Below are positions 23,579-32,187 of a stretch of DNA of 64,000 bases, in pieces (position 1 is the first letter of the stretch; each line of letters opens with the position of its first letter). A model generated the notes under the pieces. The model searched no databases. It saw nothing but the letters and a program-made list of their open reading frames with translations, and had not been told where the DNA came from. A program made the position numbers and the translations under genes. The stretch is from positions 434,001 to 498,000 of the forward strand of contig OW818647.1 in the NCBI GenBank assembly GCA_942492855.1. The letters run 5' to 3'. The DNA comes from G963677485 sp942492855 (lineage in GTDB: Bacteria; Armatimonadota; HRBIN16).

Positions 23579-26248
23579 ATGCGTAGACTCATTCTCGTCA
23601 CCGCACTACTCGCGGCGCAGATTTCGGCATTGGCCGCGCCAGATAACAGCGTCATTTTCGACTTCAAAAAGCCGGAAGTCGTGGCTCAGTGGAAGGCTTT
23701 CAACGATGTCGCTAAGCTTGCCCACACGCCGCAGGGGATGCTCATCGTGCCAAACGGCCCAGACCCCTACATCGGCGGCCCTATGCGGAAATACCCCGTC
23801 GGGTGGGCGGTCCGCGCCACGGTGCGCATCAACACGCCCATCGGGGGCAGCACCGAGCTGTTCTGGTTCACGCCCACCAAAGGCACCGATGCGTCCAACA
23901 TGGTGCAGATCAACACCCCGGCCGGAAAGGGCATCGAGGCCAGCACCTGGATCACTTCGCTGCCAGCGACCACTGGTCTGCGCATCGACCCGCCCTGCAA
24001 CAAGCCGGTCACCATCGAGTGGCTGCGCCTAACCCCCATGGCTCCGCTGCCCAAGCTTACCTTGAAGCCATCAAACTGGGCCAACTGGAAGTTGAGCAGC
24101 AGCCTGACCAGCGGCGCATTAAAGTTAGAGGTGGGCAAGCCCGGCCTTGGCAACTACAAGCTGAGCTACCGCGGCAAAACAGTGGCGACGGGATGGAACC
24201 GCCCTGCCATTAGCTGGGTGGACAAGCGTGACCGTAACCGTCTGCTGAACATCAGCAGCAAGACCACCATCAGCAGCTCCGCCTCGATGGTCAAACTGAC
24301 CAGCAAGACCACCGACGAAGAGGGTGCGACCTGGACGTACGTGCAGACATTCGCCACGGTGCCAGGACGCAATGAGCTGCTGAAGGTCAGCACCACGGTG
24401 AGTGTCAACCGCGACCGCAAGGTGCGGATGCTGCCTGCGATGGTGTTCTTCAGCCCCAAACGGGAGCGGGCGCTCTTCCCCGGCCTGGAGTATCTAGATC
24501 CCAAGGACACCAGCAGCAGCAAAAGGGACATCGAAAGCCCTGGATACCAGCGGCTGACCCCCGACCCCTTGCGTGTGACGGTTCCGGTGATGGTGATGCA
24601 GGCCGACAACAAGTATGTGGCTATGGCGTATCAGCCGAGCCCGAATACCCAGCCGGTGTTCGACAGTCCTGATCGGCAGTTTGGATCGAAAACCCACGTG
24701 ATGGGGCTGCTGGTCAGCAACTTCACCAAAACCGAGCGCAGCCCGGGCCAACTGCTCAGCCGCATGCCGGATGAGATCAAGGCCAACAAGCCCATCACCA
24801 TCACTGCATGGATGATGGCTGGTGATTCACCGGACGTGCTGACCGCCGTACAGCGTTGGGTGCAGCTATTCGGCCTACCTAAACTGCCCGATAGCGGCTT
24901 CGACGTGAAGTCCTACTCGCGGTTGACCGCGCATTCCTGGCTGGACACCGACATCCGCGACGGCTTGAAATATAGGCACGCCACTTGGCCCGGCATGGTC
25001 TGGAACGCCGCCCCTACGGCTGACGGCCCCTTGATGCAACTCTGGCTGGCCGATCAGGTGCAGGATGCCTATCTAGCCGGTCGTCTCCGCGCCGATGCGA
25101 AAGAGGCTATGAAGCTGGTCGGAGCCTCCGACTACTGGTTTGCCTCCGTGGGACACATCCGCACGTATGCTGAGACGCTGGTGTTCGGGAACATCGCCCA
25201 AAACCAGGCCAAAGTTCATCAGGTGGGGTTGGATGCCATTGAAAGCTTCGAACCCGACGGCACACTGATCTACCATAAATCAGCAGGCAAAGACGATCTC
25301 GCCCGCACCCACTGGGAGCGTCACGCGAACGGCTTCGCCAGCCGGCCGATCCAATATCTCTACACGCAGGCGATGTACACCGGTGACCGCAAGATGCTGG
25401 CCGAAGCGGTGCGATTGACCGACGCCCTCGATCGCTACGACTACTCCGCTCCGCGTGGAGCACAGACCTGGGAGATGCCTCTGCATTGCCCGGACATCAT
25501 GGGCAGCGCGCAGATGGTGGAGTGCTATCTGAAGGCCTATCAAGTGACGGCCGACAAGAAGTATCTCGATAGGGCCATCCGATGGGCATGGAGCGGCGTG
25601 CCGTTCCTCTACCTGACACCTCCCACCGACAAACCCATCGGCCTGTATGCCAGCGTTGGCGTCTGGGGAGCCACCCAATGGATATCGCCCGACTGGATGG
25701 GCCGCCCTGTTCAGTGGTGCGGTATGATGTATGCCGAAGCCATGCGTAAACTAGCTCAGGTTGACCCCAAGGGACCCTGGGACCAGATCTGGCGCGGTGT
25801 GACCATCAGTGCCATCCAGCAGGGGATCACGCCTGAGTATGATCCGAAATTGCAAGGGCTGTTCCCCGACTCGGTGGACCTATTGATGCAGACCCCGTTC
25901 CCCGTGGCGATCAACCCGGGCACGGTGCAGAGTCAAGCCGCTCCCATGTATACCGGTGTGCCGCTAGGCGACAATGTCTACATCCGCGAGCGGGGCTGGT
26001 CTGTATTCGCACCGGGTAAAATCACAAAACCGCACACCTCCGAAGACTCCGTCACCTTGCAAGTCGATCTGTGGCACGAAGGCACTGTGCTGGTCACAAG
26101 CGTGAAGTCAGCCGCCACAGTCGTGCTTGATGGTAAGCTTGTGGAGGGTGCCTGGAAGCGCAGCAGCATCTACGAAGGTGACACAGGAAACTGTCTGATC
26201 TCCGTGGGCAAGGGCAGGCACACCATCGAAATATCGGGAGGCCGGTAA
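23579..26248 (+). CDS. Large secreted protein with (alpha/alpha)6-toroid-like domain, function unknown
   Basis: The 889-residue product starts with a signal peptide (MRRLILVTALLAAQISALAA). Upstream codons stay open to 23294, but the ATG at 23579 follows AGGGGG and the signal peptide begins there. The first half is beta-rich. From about residue 460 there is a run of helical hairpins (LADQVQDAYLAGRL, YLYTQAMYTGDRKMLAEAVRLTD, MVECYLKAYQVTADKKYLDRA) like those in six-hairpin glycosidases and lyases, and a beta-rich tail follows. I cannot place it in a named family. Given its neighbours, a role in extracellular polysaccharide breakdown is likely. Confidence 0.7.
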   Translation: MRRLILVTALLAAQISALAAPDNSVIFDFKKPEVVAQWKAFNDVAKLAHTPQGMLIVPNGPDPYIGGPMRKYPVGWAVRATVRINTPIGGSTELFWFTPTKGTDASNMVQINTPAGKGIEASTWITSLPATTGLRIDPPCNKPVTIEWLRLTPMAPLPKLTLKPSNWANWKLSSSLTSGALKLEVGKPGLGNYKLSYRGKTVATGWNRPAISWVDKRDRNRLLNISSKTTISSSASMVKLTSKTTDEEGATWTYVQTFATVPGRNELLKVSTTVSVNRDRKVRMLPAMVFFSPKRERALFPGLEYLDPKDTSSSKRDIESPGYQRLTPDPLRVTVPVMVMQADNKYVAMAYQPSPNTQPVFDSPDRQFGSKTHVMGLLVSNFTKTERSPGQLLSRMPDEIKANKPITITAWMMAGDSPDVLTAVQRWVQLFGLPKLPDSGFDVKSYSRLTAHSWLDTDIRDGLKYRHATWPGMVWNAAPTADGPLMQLWLADQVQDAYLAGRLRADAKEAMKLVGASDYWFASVGHIRTYAETLVFGNIAQNQAKVHQVGLDAIESFEPDGTLIYHKSAGKDDLARTHWERHANGFASRPIQYLYTQAMYTGDRKMLAEAVRLTDALDRYDYSAPRGAQTWEMPLHCPDIMGSAQMVECYLKAYQVTADKKYLDRAIRWAWSGVPFLYLTPPTDKPIGLYASVGVWGATQWISPDWMGRPVQWCGMMYAEAMRKLAQVDPKGPWDQIWRGVTISAIQQGITPEYDPKLQGLFPDSVDLLMQTPFPVAINPGTVQSQAAPMYTGVPLGDNVYIRERGWSVFAPGKITKPHTSEDSVTLQVDLWHEGTVLVTSVKSAATVVLDGKLVEGAWKRSSIYEGDTGNCLISVGKGRHTIEISGGR

Positions 26249-26259
26249 AGGCGACAGGT

Positions 26260-26285
26260 AGGGGCGACTGTAGGCAGTCGCCCCT
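26260..26285 (+). terminator. Hairpin after the secreted toroid-type gene
   Basis: AGGGGCGACTG and CAGTCGCCCCT form a perfect 11-bp stem with a TAGG loop, 11 bases after the stop at 26248. No T tract follows beyond two bases. It is one of the AGGGGC...GCCCCT palindromes, so it may be a repeat that doubles as a transcript end. Confidence 0.5.
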
Positions 26286-26566
26286 TGATGCACCGGACGG
26301 TAGTGCAAAAAACATTTCCTTCGTAGTTCCTGACAGGAGTGTCTGGACTTTAGATCGTGAGTGAAAGGAGCCAACAAACCATACTTATGCCTGGATACTA
26401 ATGCTTATCAGCGCAATGGCACCGAATTGCGAGGTTCATGGGTGCCTCCAGGAAACCTTTGTAGAACTGACGAACAGATGATCCGCCTTCCGCTAAACTA
26501 CGGGAGCACAAGAAGAAATCCGCCGGCTAGATGAGTTGAACTGGTACAAGCTGGACGAAATCGGAT
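26286..26566. other. Gene-poor, AT-richer gap at the left side of an inserted segment
   Basis: No complete gene is recognised. One frame before 26567 reads EEIRRLDELNWYKLDEIGYGG then stop, and another reads PPSAKLREHKKKSAG then stop. These look like the decayed ends of coding sequence but are too short to assign. Base composition shifts here and stays lower in GC to about 27840, suggesting foreign DNA. Confidence 0.4.
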
Positions 26567-27241
26567 ATGGAGGATAGTGCATCACAAATGGATTTCATTT
26601 CACTGGTCTCCGCCATAAGACAAGTTGATGTCAGTCTGGCAACACAAGCTAACCGTGCAATCAACATGAGCTTGACACTTCGAAACTGGTCTATTGGGGC
26701 GTACATTGCAGAGTATGAGCTATCAGGCCTGGACCGGGCCTCATATGGTGAAAATTTATTGTCGGTGCTCTCCAACGAACTGCACGGCCACTTGGTTAGC
26801 AATACAGGGCGCAGACAGTTATATAACTATGTGGCCTTCTATCGTATCTACCCTCAGTTAGGGCAGACGATGTCTGCACAAATCGAGCGTGATATCACGC
26901 ATACATCCGATAAACAAATAGTGCGGACAGCGTCCGCACTATTGACCAACACGTCTGAAAAGCTACTTTGTAGCTTATCTTACAGCCATTTTGAACTGCT
27001 TGTGCAACTGGGCGATGATCTCAAGCGTAGGTTCTATGAAACCGAATGCATCAGAGGAAATTGGTCGGTTAGGGAACTAAAACGTCAGATCGGAAGTCTT
27101 TACTTCGAACGGTCCAGCTTATCTTCAGACAAAGACAAGCTAGCCAATATGACCCACGCCTGTGCAGAACAAAACGAGTCGAAGCTGACTATACGTGATC
27201 CATACATCTTTGAATTTCTCGACTTAAATCACACGAGGTGA
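26567..27241 (+). CDS. DUF1016 N-terminal domain protein (YhcG-type, 5' half of split gene)
   Basis: This 224-residue product matches the N-terminal DUF1016 helical domain of YhcG-type proteins: LRNWSIGAYIAEYELSGLDR, a winged-helix-like YGENLLSVLSNEL, then SYSHFELLVQLGD and RGNWSVRELKRQI. In intact homologues this is followed in one chain by a PDDEXK nuclease domain. Here it ends at 27241 after DPYIFEFLDLNHTR, and the nuclease half follows in another frame. Either a single-base frameshift broke the gene or the halves are made as two subunits. An ATG at 26588 is an alternative start after GGAGG. Codon use is more AT-rich than in neighbours, pointing to horizontal transfer. Confidence 0.75.
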   Translation: MEDSASQMDFISLVSAIRQVDVSLATQANRAINMSLTLRNWSIGAYIAEYELSGLDRASYGENLLSVLSNELHGHLVSNTGRRQLYNYVAFYRIYPQLGQTMSAQIERDITHTSDKQIVRTASALLTNTSEKLLCSLSYSHFELLVQLGDDLKRRFYETECIRGNWSVRELKRQIGSLYFERSSLSSDKDKLANMTHACAEQNESKLTIRDPYIFEFLDLNHTR

Positions 27242-27681
27242 TGCGTGAATCCGATCTTGAGGACGCACTACTCGACAAAATGCAGGACTTTCTGTTGGAA
27301 TTGGGTAACGGCTTTTGTTTTGAGGCACGCCAGAGAAGCATATTGATTGGCACCACTCACTACTTCATAGACATGGTTTTTTATCATCGTCTCCTCAAAT
27401 GCCACGTGTTGGTAGAGCTGAAAGTCGAGGCATTCACTCACGAAAACCTTGGTCAACTTAACACATATGTAAACTGGTACCGAGAAAATGTGATGTCCGA
27501 AACTGATAATCCGCCTGTAGGCATTCTGCTTTGTACTCAAAAAGATCAAGCACTGGTGGAATACGCATTGGCGGGTATGACTAACCAACTGTTTGTATCA
27601 AAATATCTACTGGAACTGCCAAAACTAGCAGACATCCAGAGATATATTGAAGAAAAAATACGTGACATAGGTAGATGGTAA
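27241..27681 (+). CDS. PDDEXK nuclease domain of YhcG/DUF1016 type (3' half of split gene)
   Basis: This 146-residue product begins MRESDLEDALLDKMQDFLLELG, exactly where the nuclease half of one-chain DUF1016 proteins begins. The catalytic core is FIDMVFYH (Asp) followed by VLVELK (Glu-x-Lys), and the C-terminal VGILLCTQKDQALVEYAL is typical. Its ATG overlaps the preceding stop (TGATG), which would allow termination-reinitiation. GTG at 27238 is an alternative start. The catalytic residues are intact, so the domain may still be active if expressed. The family is linked to recombination, restriction-associated loci and defence islands, but its precise role is not settled. Confidence 0.75.
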   Translation: MRESDLEDALLDKMQDFLLELGNGFCFEARQRSILIGTTHYFIDMVFYHRLLKCHVLVELKVEAFTHENLGQLNTYVNWYRENVMSETDNPPVGILLCTQKDQALVEYALAGMTNQLFVSKYLLELPKLADIQRYIEEKIRDIGRW

Positions 27682-27775
27682 ACCGGAATACTATGGCTGG
27701 ATGTCGTCGTCACACCGTCTTGGAAACTAGCCGTAAGGTGGTACAAGAACAATATGAAGTATCGCCTGTCGATAG

Positions 27776-27793
27776 GGCGACCGGCCGGTCGCC
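27776..27793. repeat. 18-bp perfect palindrome before the GH triplication
   Basis: GGCGACCGGCCGGTCGCC is a perfect palindrome flanked by a broken AGGG...CCCCTAT outer arm. It belongs to the AGGGGC...GCCCCT group. It lies between the split nuclease gene and the first GH71/99-like gene and marks the right end of the AT-richer segment. Confidence 0.6.
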
Positions 27794-27842
27794 ACGGGAA
27801 CGCCCCTATGACAATCGCAAAAATCTGGAGGCTTCTAGCCAT

Positions 27843-30023
27843 ATGATCGTAAAACGCCATATCGTTGCAGCATTAACGCTACTAAGCGTAGCAATGACAG
27901 CGCACATCGCAGCCGCACCGGTGCAGATCAGTATTACCAGTGACAAGACCGCCATCGGCATGGGGCAGTGCGTGCAGCTCACTGCCTCAGCGAAGACCGC
28001 TGATGGCAAGCCTGCCACCGGCTGGACGCTGCTGCCCTATGTCAACGGCCAGCGGTGGGGTGCGCACGAGATCGCCGATGCGAACGGCAAGGCGCACTTC
28101 CAGATTCCGCTGCCGAGGGTCGGCATCCAGCAGATCACGGTAGGTGCGGTGCAGCAGCTTGACGACACCGCACACTGGATATGGGCGCAGCGTTCGGTAG
28201 ACAACCAGGTCATCACCGCGTCACGCAACTATGAGCTGCCCTGGCAGCCCACCAAAGCGGTGCTTTGGGCAGCAGCCGACAACCAGGCCACCATGACGAT
28301 CAACGGGAAACCTGCCGGTGTTTTCACGGGCTGGACCGATGCGAAAGCCACGGTGATTGATCCGAAGCTGTTCCGTTCGGGCTCCAACAGGATCGAAGCA
28401 CGGGTGGAGAACTCTAACGGTCCCGGCGGTTTCATCATGCGACTGGAGCTCAGCAACGGACAGAAGGAATTGTCGCTGGTCACCGACGGTTCATGGATGT
28501 ATTCCGAGGGCAGCGGAGCTGCCACGGCGGTCAAAGACCTGGGCGGGGCACATTCCGCCATCTGGACCATGCCGGGGTGGCCCAACGCCAACCTCAGGCA
28601 GCAACTCTACACCGCTGCCGTCTGCCCAAAGGAGATGCCCCTCAGCAACAGCATATCTGTGCAGGTGGACCGGCGGAAGCTTCAGGCACCGCCTAAAGAC
28701 CCTGACCACCTGGTCATCATGCAGTGGGAGAACTGGTATGGCCCCACCATGTATAACTGGCAGACATCGCACGCAGTGCCCCTGGTGGGCTTCTACCAGA
28801 CCGCCGACGAGAACGTGCTGCGCCAGCATATCATTTGGATGATCGAAGCCGGCACGGACATCATCCAATGCGACATGAGCAACAACATCTGGGATGCCAA
28901 AACATGGGATGAGCGCAGCCGGATGTCCGACAACCTCATCTTCGTGAACGGTCTGATGATCGAAACACTGGCAAAGATGCGTGTCGAAGGCATCGATGTG
29001 CCCAAGTTCATCGCCCTTTCCGGCGTGAACAACACCCCGAATGCGTTGACGGTCATCAATGGCCAGCTCAACCACCTGTATCAAAGCTACATCAACAACC
29101 CGCGCTTCGGCGATCTGTGGTACCGCTACGAGGGTAAACCGCTCATCGTGATCCTGGACCCGCCCAGCTTCCTGAAAGACAAGCTGGACAAGACCGATCA
29201 GCGCTGGACCATCCGTCCCTGCAACGTGCATATGGAGATATTCAGTTGGCAGCGGGACATCGGCTACTGGAGCTGGATGGACACCTACGCCACCCTCATC
29301 CGTAACAGCAAGGGCGAGGCGGAGCAGATCACCGCCTCCATCGGCTGTTTCACCGAAAAAGGCTGGAAAGACCCGCTCACCCGCGGACGCCGCGGTGGTG
29401 CCACGCTGGTTGAGGACTGGGCCTTGGTGCTGAAAGAGCGCCCTCGCTTTGTGAACATCCACCAGTTCCAGGAGTTCGCCGGCCAGATAGAGGGCGAGGG
29501 CTCTGGCGGCAACCCAGACATGTACGTGGACAGCTACAGCGTGGACCTGAGCGACGACCTGGAGCCTGCTTCCCTCACCGCGCCCGGCTATCGCGGCAAC
29601 GGCGGCTGGGGATACTTCTACCTGAACCTCAACAAGGCTTTAGTTGACTTGTATCGGCAGAAAACTCCCCAGACCACCGTGATGGTCATCGCCAAACCCG
29701 ACCGCCGCCACGAGGTCTCCGGTGACAGCATGGAGCTTCAGTGGCGCAGCGTGGGCAAGCTCATGGCCGATGGTGTGACGGTAGCCATCGACGGTAAAGT
29801 GGTGAAGGCGGGCTTCAAGGAGCAGTCCACCATCTTAGATATCAGCAAGCTGAAGCCAGGCCTGCACACCCTCACCCTGACGGCTCCCGGGGCCATGCAG
29901 CGGTATCGGCTATCGTGGACAGACGACAGCCTGCCTCTGACCAGCCTGGAACCCGCAGCGGTGACGATGGAGTTCATCAAAGCTTCAGCCGCGCCAAAGG
30001 AGAAAGCACCCAATGCTCGCTAA
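27843..30023 (+). CDS. Secreted GH71/GH99-like protein, copy 1 of a tandem triplication
   Basis: The 726-residue product starts at the ATG at 27843, after GGAGG and at the head of a signal peptide ending AHIAAA; the open frame upstream is not coding-like. Domains: an Ig-like N-terminal module (PADGK-type turn, WTLLPYVNGQRWGAHEIAD), a jelly-roll module (TMTINGKPAGVFTGW, GGFIMRLEL), then a GH71/GH99-like barrel from about residue 290. The barrel carries MQWENWYGPTMYNW, VGFYQTADENVLRQHIIWMI and AGTDIIQCDMSNNIW. A short beta-sandwich closes the chain. The barrel resembles endo-alpha-mannosidase-type enzymes; substrate unknown. It differs more from copies 2 and 3 than they do from each other, except near the 3' end. 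Confidence 0.8.
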   Translation: MIVKRHIVAALTLLSVAMTAHIAAAPVQISITSDKTAIGMGQCVQLTASAKTADGKPATGWTLLPYVNGQRWGAHEIADANGKAHFQIPLPRVGIQQITVGAVQQLDDTAHWIWAQRSVDNQVITASRNYELPWQPTKAVLWAAADNQATMTINGKPAGVFTGWTDAKATVIDPKLFRSGSNRIEARVENSNGPGGFIMRLELSNGQKELSLVTDGSWMYSEGSGAATAVKDLGGAHSAIWTMPGWPNANLRQQLYTAAVCPKEMPLSNSISVQVDRRKLQAPPKDPDHLVIMQWENWYGPTMYNWQTSHAVPLVGFYQTADENVLRQHIIWMIEAGTDIIQCDMSNNIWDAKTWDERSRMSDNLIFVNGLMIETLAKMRVEGIDVPKFIALSGVNNTPNALTVINGQLNHLYQSYINNPRFGDLWYRYEGKPLIVILDPPSFLKDKLDKTDQRWTIRPCNVHMEIFSWQRDIGYWSWMDTYATLIRNSKGEAEQITASIGCFTEKGWKDPLTRGRRGGATLVEDWALVLKERPRFVNIHQFQEFAGQIEGEGSGGNPDMYVDSYSVDLSDDLEPASLTAPGYRGNGGWGYFYLNLNKALVDLYRQKTPQTTVMVIAKPDRRHEVSGDSMELQWRSVGKLMADGVTVAIDGKVVKAGFKEQSTILDISKLKPGLHTLTLTAPGAMQRYRLSWTDDSLPLTSLEPAAVTMEFIKASAAPKEKAPNAR

Positions 30024-32187
30024 AGGAGTGTGTGCCATCATGACAGCCACCATTGCGATATCGGCTTTGGCCAGTGCGCAAAAACCGACGGTGAAGATAT
30101 CGGTGAATAAGCGCAGCACTGGCATGGGCCAGAGCATCGAGCTATACGCGAAGGCCACCTTGCCGGATGGCAAGCCCGCTGTGGGATGGACCATCCTGCC
30201 GTATGTGAACGGCCAGCGGTGGGGAGCGCACGAGATCGCGGACAAAGCAGGCAAAGCGGTGTTCCAGATCCCGCTGCCGAGGGTGGGCCAGCAGATTGTC
30301 ACCGCCAGCGTTCTGCCCAGCGTGAAGGATGTCTCGCAGTGGATATGGGCCTTCACCACCTCCGACCAGCAGGTGCTCACCCTTCGGCGAAGCTTCCAGA
30401 TCAAGGGAAAGCCGACAGGTGCGCAGATATGGCTGGCGGTCGATGACATCGCCAAGCTCAGTATCAACGGTAAACCTGTGGGTGACTGGGGTGGCTGGCT
30501 GGGCGACAAGATGAAGCGTGTGCCTGCGGGTATCCTGGTGAGCGGCGAGAACAAGATTGAGGCCACAGTCACCAACGGCAGCGGCCCGGCCGGCTTCCTG
30601 TTCCGCATGGAGGTGGTCACCGACCAGGGTACCGTCACTGTCGGATCAGACAGCTCCTGGACCGCTCAGCAAGAGGGTAAACCCATCGAACCGGTCGAAG
30701 AGATCGGCGCGCCGAAAGTGGCGCAGCCGGCCCTCGACCAGTGGCCCATCGATGCGCATCTAGCCCAGATGTATACCGGCACGGTCATGACACCCGACCA
30801 ACCGGTGTCCAACCAGATCATAGTGGACGTCAAGCCACGCAAACTCCAAGCACCTCCCAAGAACCCAAAGAACCTGGTAGTGATGCAGTGGGAGGAGTGG
30901 TTCAGCCCCACCATCTACAACTGGGGCACGGCTCAGGCGGTACCCTTGATGGGCTTCTACCGGTGCTCCGATGAGAACGTACTGCGCCAGCACATCATAT
31001 GGATGATTGAGGCCGGCACGGACATCATCCAATGCGATATGAGCAACAACATCTGGTTCACCGATGACTGGGACAATGTCAGCGGCATCGTGCGCGAGCT
31101 GCTGTTCATCAACGAGCTCATGTTGGAGACAATGGCGAAGATGCGGGATGAAGGCATCGACGTGCCCAAGTTCATGATCTTGTCTGGCGTGAGCTGGGTT
31201 CCCGACGGCCTGAAGGTGGTCAACCAGCAGCTCAACGCGCTGTATCAGCTCTATATCAACAACCCGCGGTATGGCGACCTCTACTACAAGCTGGACGGAA
31301 AGCCTGTGGTGCTGCTGCTCGACCTGCCTGGCCGATTCCATCCGCAGTTGAAGGATATCGACAGCCGCTGGAACAGCCGCTTCGCCAGTGTGAACATGGA
31401 GACTAACGTGGAGCAACGCCAGAAGGGCTTTTGGAGCTGGATGGACAACGCGGCCACCAGCGTTCCTGGCCCCGATGGCGAACCTGAGTCGATCACAGCA
31501 TCCGTTGGCTGCTTCAATGGCGGCGGCTGGAAGGACCCCGGGAGCCGCGGACGTCGCGGCGGAGCCACGCTGGTCGAAGATTGGCAGACGGTACTGCGTG
31601 ACAGGCCGAAGCATGTGTTCATCCACCAGTTCCAGGAGTTCGCAGGTCAGCTTGAGAGCCAGGGACGCGGCCCTAACCGCGACGTCTTCGGCGACAGCTA
31701 CAGCGTGGACTTGAGCGACGACATAGAGCCGACCTCGCTGACCAAGACCGCCTACCGCGGGAACGGTGGCTGGGGATACTTCTACCTCAACTTGAACAAG
31801 GCGCTGGTGGACCTGCTCCGCCAAACCACGCCAGAGACCACCGTGCTGGTGGTGGCCAAACCCGACCGCCGCCACGAGGTCTCCGGTGACAGCATGGAGC
31901 TACAGTGGCGCAGCGTGGGCAAGCTGCTGGCAGAAGGTGTGACCGTGGCCATCGACGGCAAGCTGGTGAAGACAGGCCTCAAGGAGCAGTCCACCATCTT
32001 GGATATCAGCAAGCTGAAGCCAGGCCTGCACACCATCACGCTGACGGCTCCTGGGGCCATGCAGCGTTACCGTCTATCGTGGACAGACGACAGCCTGCCT
32101 CTGACCAGCCTGGAGCCCTCGACAGTCACAATGGAATTCATCAAAACGCAACCCGAACTAAAGGAGAAATCAACGAATGCTCAATAG
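30013..32187 (+). CDS. Secreted GH71/GH99-like protein, copy 2
   Basis: This 724-residue paralogue has a signal peptide (about residues 1-22), an Ig-like module (30-125), a jelly-roll module (135-215) and the GH71/GH99-like barrel (from about 287; MQWEEWFSPTIYNWGTAQAV, LMGFYRCSDENVLRQHIIWM). The block RRGGATLVEDW is followed by HVFIHQFQEFAGQ. It overlaps copy 1 by 11 bases and has AAAGGAGAAA before its ATG, so the three genes form one coupled operon. The last 290 or so bases are closer to copy 1 than the rest of the gene is, which suggests gene conversion. Confidence 0.82.
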   Translation: MLAKGVCAIMTATIAISALASAQKPTVKISVNKRSTGMGQSIELYAKATLPDGKPAVGWTILPYVNGQRWGAHEIADKAGKAVFQIPLPRVGQQIVTASVLPSVKDVSQWIWAFTTSDQQVLTLRRSFQIKGKPTGAQIWLAVDDIAKLSINGKPVGDWGGWLGDKMKRVPAGILVSGENKIEATVTNGSGPAGFLFRMEVVTDQGTVTVGSDSSWTAQQEGKPIEPVEEIGAPKVAQPALDQWPIDAHLAQMYTGTVMTPDQPVSNQIIVDVKPRKLQAPPKNPKNLVVMQWEEWFSPTIYNWGTAQAVPLMGFYRCSDENVLRQHIIWMIEAGTDIIQCDMSNNIWFTDDWDNVSGIVRELLFINELMLETMAKMRDEGIDVPKFMILSGVSWVPDGLKVVNQQLNALYQLYINNPRYGDLYYKLDGKPVVLLLDLPGRFHPQLKDIDSRWNSRFASVNMETNVEQRQKGFWSWMDNAATSVPGPDGEPESITASVGCFNGGGWKDPGSRGRRGGATLVEDWQTVLRDRPKHVFIHQFQEFAGQLESQGRGPNRDVFGDSYSVDLSDDIEPTSLTKTAYRGNGGWGYFYLNLNKALVDLLRQTTPETTVLVVAKPDRRHEVSGDSMELQWRSVGKLLAEGVTVAIDGKLVKTGLKEQSTILDISKLKPGLHTITLTAPGAMQRYRLSWTDDSLPLTSLEPSTVTMEFIKTQPELKEKSTNAQ

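Noticed and set aside
27220..27245. Programmed -1 frameshift joining the DUF1016 and nuclease halves
   Set aside because: The required shift is -1, but no X-XXY-YYZ slippery heptamer is found in the frame before the TGA; reinitiation or a mutation is simpler.
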